Positions 61,155 through 64,000 of a stretch of 64,000 bases of DNA are shown one piece after another. Each line of letters begins with the position of its first letter. Positions within the stretch are counted from its first letter, which is position 1. Location of the stretch: assembly GCF_003254705.1 (NCBI RefSeq), contig NZ_QFYR01000001.1:434001-498000 (forward strand), in the 5' to 3' direction. The position numbers and the translations under genes are program-made. The notes under the pieces are model-generated. The model made no database searches, was not told the DNA's origin, and worked only from the letters and a program-made list of their open reading frames with translations. The stretch comes from Phenylobacterium deserti. Its GTDB lineage: Bacteria; Pseudomonadota; Alphaproteobacteria; Caulobacterales; Caulobacteraceae.

Positions 61155-62657
61155 ATGCTGCCTATTCCTCGCGCCGACCTCGTTCCGAACACCTTCGAGT
61201 TCGAAACCCAGCCGCTGGTGAAAGCGACGGGTTTTCGCGAGTACGACGCCCGCTGGCTGTTCGGCTCCGAGATCAACCTGCTTGGCGTCGAGGCGCTCGG
61301 GCTAGGGCTGGGAACCTTCATCCATGAACTGGGCCAGAGACGCATCGTGGTCGGCCACGACTTCCGGTCCTACTCGCTGTCCATCAAGCAGGCCTTGACC
61401 ATTGGCCTGGTGGCGGCCGGTTGCGAGGTGCTGGACATCGGTCTGGCGGTCTCGCCAATGGCCTATTTCGCTCAGTTCGATCTGGACGCGCCGTGCGTGG
61501 CCATGGTCACGGCTAGCCACAACGAGAACGGCTGGACCGGCGTGAAGATGGGCGCCCAGAAGCCGCTGACCTTCGGACCCGACGAGATGGGCCGCCTGAA
61601 GGAGATCGTGCTGAAGGGTGAGTGGCGGCAGCGCCCCGGCGGCACTCTCGCCCACATCGACGGCGTGGCGGAGCGCTACATTGTCGACGTGGCCGCGCGC
61701 GCTCAGCTGACCCGCCCGCTGAAGGTCATCGCGGCCTGCGGCAACGGCACGGCCGGCGCCTTCGCGCCTCAGGCCCTGCGGAAGATGGGCGTCGCCGAGG
61801 TCATCGAGATGGACACCCAGCTCGACTGGACCTTCCCCAAGTACAATCCGAACCCAGAAGACAGCGTCATGCTGCACGCCATGGCCGCGGCGGTGCGCGA
61901 GCATGGAGCGGACGTGGCCCTGGGCTTCGATGGCGACGGCGATCGTTGCGGCGTGGTGGACGACGAGGGCGAGGAGATCTTCGCCGACAAGATCGGCTTG
62001 ATGCTCGCGCGAGACCTGTCGGACCTGCACAAGGACGCCACCTTCATCGTCGACGTGAAGTCGACCGGCCTCTTCGCGACCGACGAGGTGTTGAAGGGCA
62101 ACGGCGCCAACACCGTCTACTGGAAGACGGGCCACAGCTACATCAAGCGCAAGACCGCCGAACTCGGCGCCTTGGCGGGCTTTGAGAAGAGCGGGCACTT
62201 CTTCTTCAACGCTCCGATCGGACGCGGCTATGACGACGGCCTGGTGGCCGCCGCCGCCATTCTGTCCATGCTTGATCGCAATCCCGGCAAGAAGCTCTCA
62301 GATCTGAAGAGGGCCCTGCCGCTCGCCTACACCTCGCTGACCATGAGCCCGCACTGCGGTGACGAGGTGAAGTACAAGGTCGTCGACGACGTGGTCGCCG
62401 AGTACACGGCCATGCGCGATGCTGGCGGCACGATCCTCGGTCGCAAGATCATAGATCTGATCACGGTCAACGGCGTGCGGGTCGCGCTGGAGGACGGGTC
62501 CTGGGTTCTGGTCCGGGCCTCTTCCAACAAGCCCGAGATCGTCGTGGTGGTGGAAAGCACGCAGTCCGAAGACGACATGCGGCGCCTGTTCCGTGAAGAA
62601 GTGAAGCCGCGCCTGGGCAAACGTCCGGAAGTCGGCGCGTATAACCAAGAAATCTAG
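61155..62657 (+). CDS. Phosphomannomutase/phosphoglucomutase (ManB/AlgC type)
   Basis: The 500-residue phosphohexomutase is a second, distinct enzyme beside Pgm. Marks are ATGFREYDARWLFGSEINLL, the phospho-Ser loop VAMVTASHNENGWTGVKMGA, metal loop LGFDGDGDRCGVVDDEGEEI, sugar loop AGFEKSGHFFFN and phosphate loop LVRASSNKPEIVVVVES. The phosphate loop reads RASSNKPE, where most relatives have R-x-S-x-T-E-P. It probably supplies mannose-1-P (GDP-mannose) or glucose-1-P. A hairpin terminator follows. Confidence 0.93.
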   Translation: MLPIPRADLVPNTFEFETQPLVKATGFREYDARWLFGSEINLLGVEALGLGLGTFIHELGQRRIVVGHDFRSYSLSIKQALTIGLVAAGCEVLDIGLAVSPMAYFAQFDLDAPCVAMVTASHNENGWTGVKMGAQKPLTFGPDEMGRLKEIVLKGEWRQRPGGTLAHIDGVAERYIVDVAARAQLTRPLKVIAACGNGTAGAFAPQALRKMGVAEVIEMDTQLDWTFPKYNPNPEDSVMLHAMAAAVREHGADVALGFDGDGDRCGVVDDEGEEIFADKIGLMLARDLSDLHKDATFIVDVKSTGLFATDEVLKGNGANTVYWKTGHSYIKRKTAELGALAGFEKSGHFFFNAPIGRGYDDGLVAAAAILSMLDRNPGKKLSDLKRALPLAYTSLTMSPHCGDEVKYKVVDDVVAEYTAMRDAGGTILGRKIIDLITVNGVRVALEDGSWVLVRASSNKPEIVVVVESTQSEDDMRRLFREEVKPRLGKRPEVGAYNQEI

Positions 62658-62687
62658 AAGTGTTGCGCTAGTTCGCTAGCGAAGAAA

Positions 62688-62721
62688 CCGGCTGCGTGGC
62701 AAAGCGCAGCCGGAAGCTTTT
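62688..62721 (+). terminator. Hairpin terminator before ugd
   Basis: CCGGCTGCG (62688-62696) pairs with CGCAGCCGG (62705-62713) with an eight-base loop, followed by AAGCTTTTC. A smaller stem, CGCTAG-TTCG-CTAGCG (62666-62681), lies just before it. They separate the phosphohexomutase from ugd, only 12 bases before its ATG, so they may also act as an attenuator. Confidence 0.75.
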
Positions 62722-62733
62722 CGGGGGCTATTC

Positions 62734-64000
62734 ATGCACGTGGCGATGATCGGGACCGGCTATGTGGGGCTGGTCAGCGGGGCCTGTTTCGCCGACTTCG
62801 GCCACACGGTGACCTGCATCGACAAGGATGCCGGCAAGATCGAGCGCCTGAAGGCCGGCGGCATTCCGATCTATGAGCCGGGTCTGGACGCGCTAGTTGC
62901 GCGCAATGTCGAGGCCGGCCGTCTGTTCTTTACCACGGAAGCTGCCGAAGCGGTGAAGAACGCCGACGCCGTGTTCATCGCCGTGGGCACGCCCTCTCGT
63001 CGTGGCGACGGACATGCGGACCTGTCCTACGTCTATGCAGCGGCGGAAGAGATCGCCGGCTTGGTGGACGGCTTTACGGTCGTTGTGACCAAGTCGACCG
63101 TGCCGGTCGGCACCGGCGACGAGATCGAGAAGATCATTGCCCGCGTGCGCCCTGACGCCGACGTGGCGGTGGTCTCCAACCCCGAGTTCCTGCGCGAAGG
63201 CGCGGCCATCGAAGACTTCAAGCGTCCGGACCGGGTTGTGGTCGGCACCGACGACGAGCGGGCGCGGGCGGTGATGCGCGAGCTCTACCGGCCGCTGTAC
63301 CTGAACGAAACGCCGATCCAGTTCACCGGCCGGCGGACCAGCGAGCTGATCAAGTACGCCGGCAACGCCTTCCTCGCCATGAAGATCACCTTCATCAACG
63401 AGATCGCCGACCTGTGCGAGGCGGTGGGCGCGGACGTCCAGCAGGTGGCCCGCGGCATCGGCCTGGATGGCCGCATCGGCTCGAAGTTCCTGAACGCAGG
63501 CCCTGGCTACGGCGGCTCCTGCTTCCCCAAGGACACCCTGGCCTTGGTGCGGACGGCGCGCGACGCCAATTCTCCGGTTCAGCTCATCGAGACCACCGTG
63601 AAGGTCAACGACGAGCGCAAGAAGGCGATGGCCCAGAAGGTCATCAAAGCCGTCGACGGCCAGGATCTGACCGGCAAGACGATCGGCGTGCTGGGCCTGA
63701 CCTTCAAGCCGAACACCGATGACATGCGCGATGCGCCCAGCCTGGACATCGTGCCGGCGCTGCAGGCGGCGGGCGCCTCGGTGCAGGCTTTCGATCCGGA
63801 AGGTCACGAGGCCAAGCACATGCTGAAGCACGTCCAGTTCAAGGACGATCCCTACGACGTGGCCGAAGGCGCCGACGCCCTGCTGATCATCACCGAGTGG
63901 GACGAGTTCCGCGCGCTCGACCTCGATCGTATCAAGCTGCTGATGAACAAGCCGGTGCTGGTCGACCTGCGCAACATCTACAAGCCGGATGACATCCGCG
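62734..64000 (+). CDS. ugd: UDP-glucose 6-dehydrogenase, 3' end outside window
   Basis: The first 422 residues of a UDP-glucose/GDP-mannose dehydrogenase family enzyme are inside the window. The NAD motif is MHVAMIGTGYVGLVSGACFA. STVPVGTGDEIEKI, SNPEFLREGAAIEDFKRPDR, KYAGNAFLAMKITFINEIAD and the catalytic Cys loop GPGYGGSCFPKDTLALVRTA are all present. The C-terminal domain has GVLGLTFKPNTDDMRDAPSL and the end of the window reads VDLRNIYKPDDIR. Only a few residues are missing. It makes UDP-glucuronate for capsule or exopolysaccharide. Confidence 0.96.
   Translation, partial: MHVAMIGTGYVGLVSGACFADFGHTVTCIDKDAGKIERLKAGGIPIYEPGLDALVARNVEAGRLFFTTEAAEAVKNADAVFIAVGTPSRRGDGHADLSYVYAAAEEIAGLVDGFTVVVTKSTVPVGTGDEIEKIIARVRPDADVAVVSNPEFLREGAAIEDFKRPDRVVVGTDDERARAVMRELYRPLYLNETPIQFTGRRTSELIKYAGNAFLAMKITFINEIADLCEAVGADVQQVARGIGLDGRIGSKFLNAGPGYGGSCFPKDTLALVRTARDANSPVQLIETTVKVNDERKKAMAQKVIKAVDGQDLTGKTIGVLGLTFKPNTDDMRDAPSLDIVPALQAAGASVQAFDPEGHEAKHMLKHVQFKDDPYDVAEGADALLIITEWDEFRALDLDRIKLLMNKPVLVDLRNIYKPDDIR

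Overview
The window is high-GC alphaproteobacterial chromosome, almost certainly from Caulobacterales (Caulobacter/Phenylobacterium type). The markers are a PodJ-type polar organizer (913-3663), the master cell-cycle regulator GcrA (46274-46780), a DUF2093 protein, a long-form dCTP deaminase and a heme-PAS FixL with FixJ. The region looks like core genome: coding is dense, many genes overlap by 4 to 16 bases, and I see no transposase, integrase, phage gene or CRISPR array. One tRNA, Gly(CCC), lies at 33606-33680 on the minus strand. Genes run off both ends (a TauE/SafE permease at base 1, UDP-glucose dehydrogenase at base 64000).

Layout. 1-5.7 kb: TauE/SafE permease, podJ, a small membrane protein and an MprF-like lipid aminoacyltransferase. 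5.8-10.1 kb: two adjacent acyl-CoA dehydrogenases, a short-chain dehydrogenase and a divergent AraC-type regulator. 10.1-17.2 kb: a secreted M28 peptidase and two divergent hybrid histidine kinases. 17.2-21.8 kb: small proteins, a secreted amidohydrolase coupled to a DUF4186 protein, and tandem DUF4402 secreted proteins. 21.8-26.2 kb: NUDIX, PiT phosphate transporter and DUF47 partner, an Old Yellow Enzyme, a PPOx-like protein. 26.5-33.5 kb: Crp/Fnr regulator, M13 metallopeptidase, NUDIX, lipoprotein cytochrome c, a 33-residue membrane peptide, fixL-fixJ, LOG-family protein. 33.6-41.9 kb: tRNA, glutaredoxin-like protein, argS, ispH, YciI, a membrane protein overlapping an XRE regulator, TraB/GumN, dCTP deaminase, metZ. 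42-50.9 kb: argD-argF-hslO, ABC-2 permease, gcrA, xseA, DUF2093, LpxL-type acyltransferase, XRE regulator, hisN. 50.9-57.3 kb: an alpha/beta hydrolase with a histone-H1-like tail, SCP2 protein, lipoprotein methyltransferase, heat-shock hsp20, pentapeptide protein, RibD-like deaminase, TPR-glycosyltransferase. 57.3-64 kb: gpmA and a sugar-nucleotide run (kdsD, pgm, a phosphohexomutase, ugd) that supplies Kdo, glucose-1-P, mannose/glucose-P and UDP-glucuronate for the envelope and exopolysaccharide.

The most unusual gene is the hybrid histidine kinase at 14578-17187. Its N-terminal ~325 residues are a glucokinase fold that keeps all five glucose-contacting residues I can align to E. coli Glk but has lost both ATP phosphate-binding motifs. 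This predicts a catalytically dead glucokinase acting as a cytoplasmic sugar sensor for a phosphorelay. Second is the hsp20 leader (53795-53936), with a sigma-32-like promoter and a ROSE-type RNA thermometer hairpin over the ribosome binding site. Third is the alpha/beta hydrolase with a ~190-residue Ala/Lys/Pro tail resembling bacterial histone-H1-like proteins.

Comparisons with named E. coli, Bacillus, Bradyrhizobium and Caulobacter proteins are from memory, not from a search.
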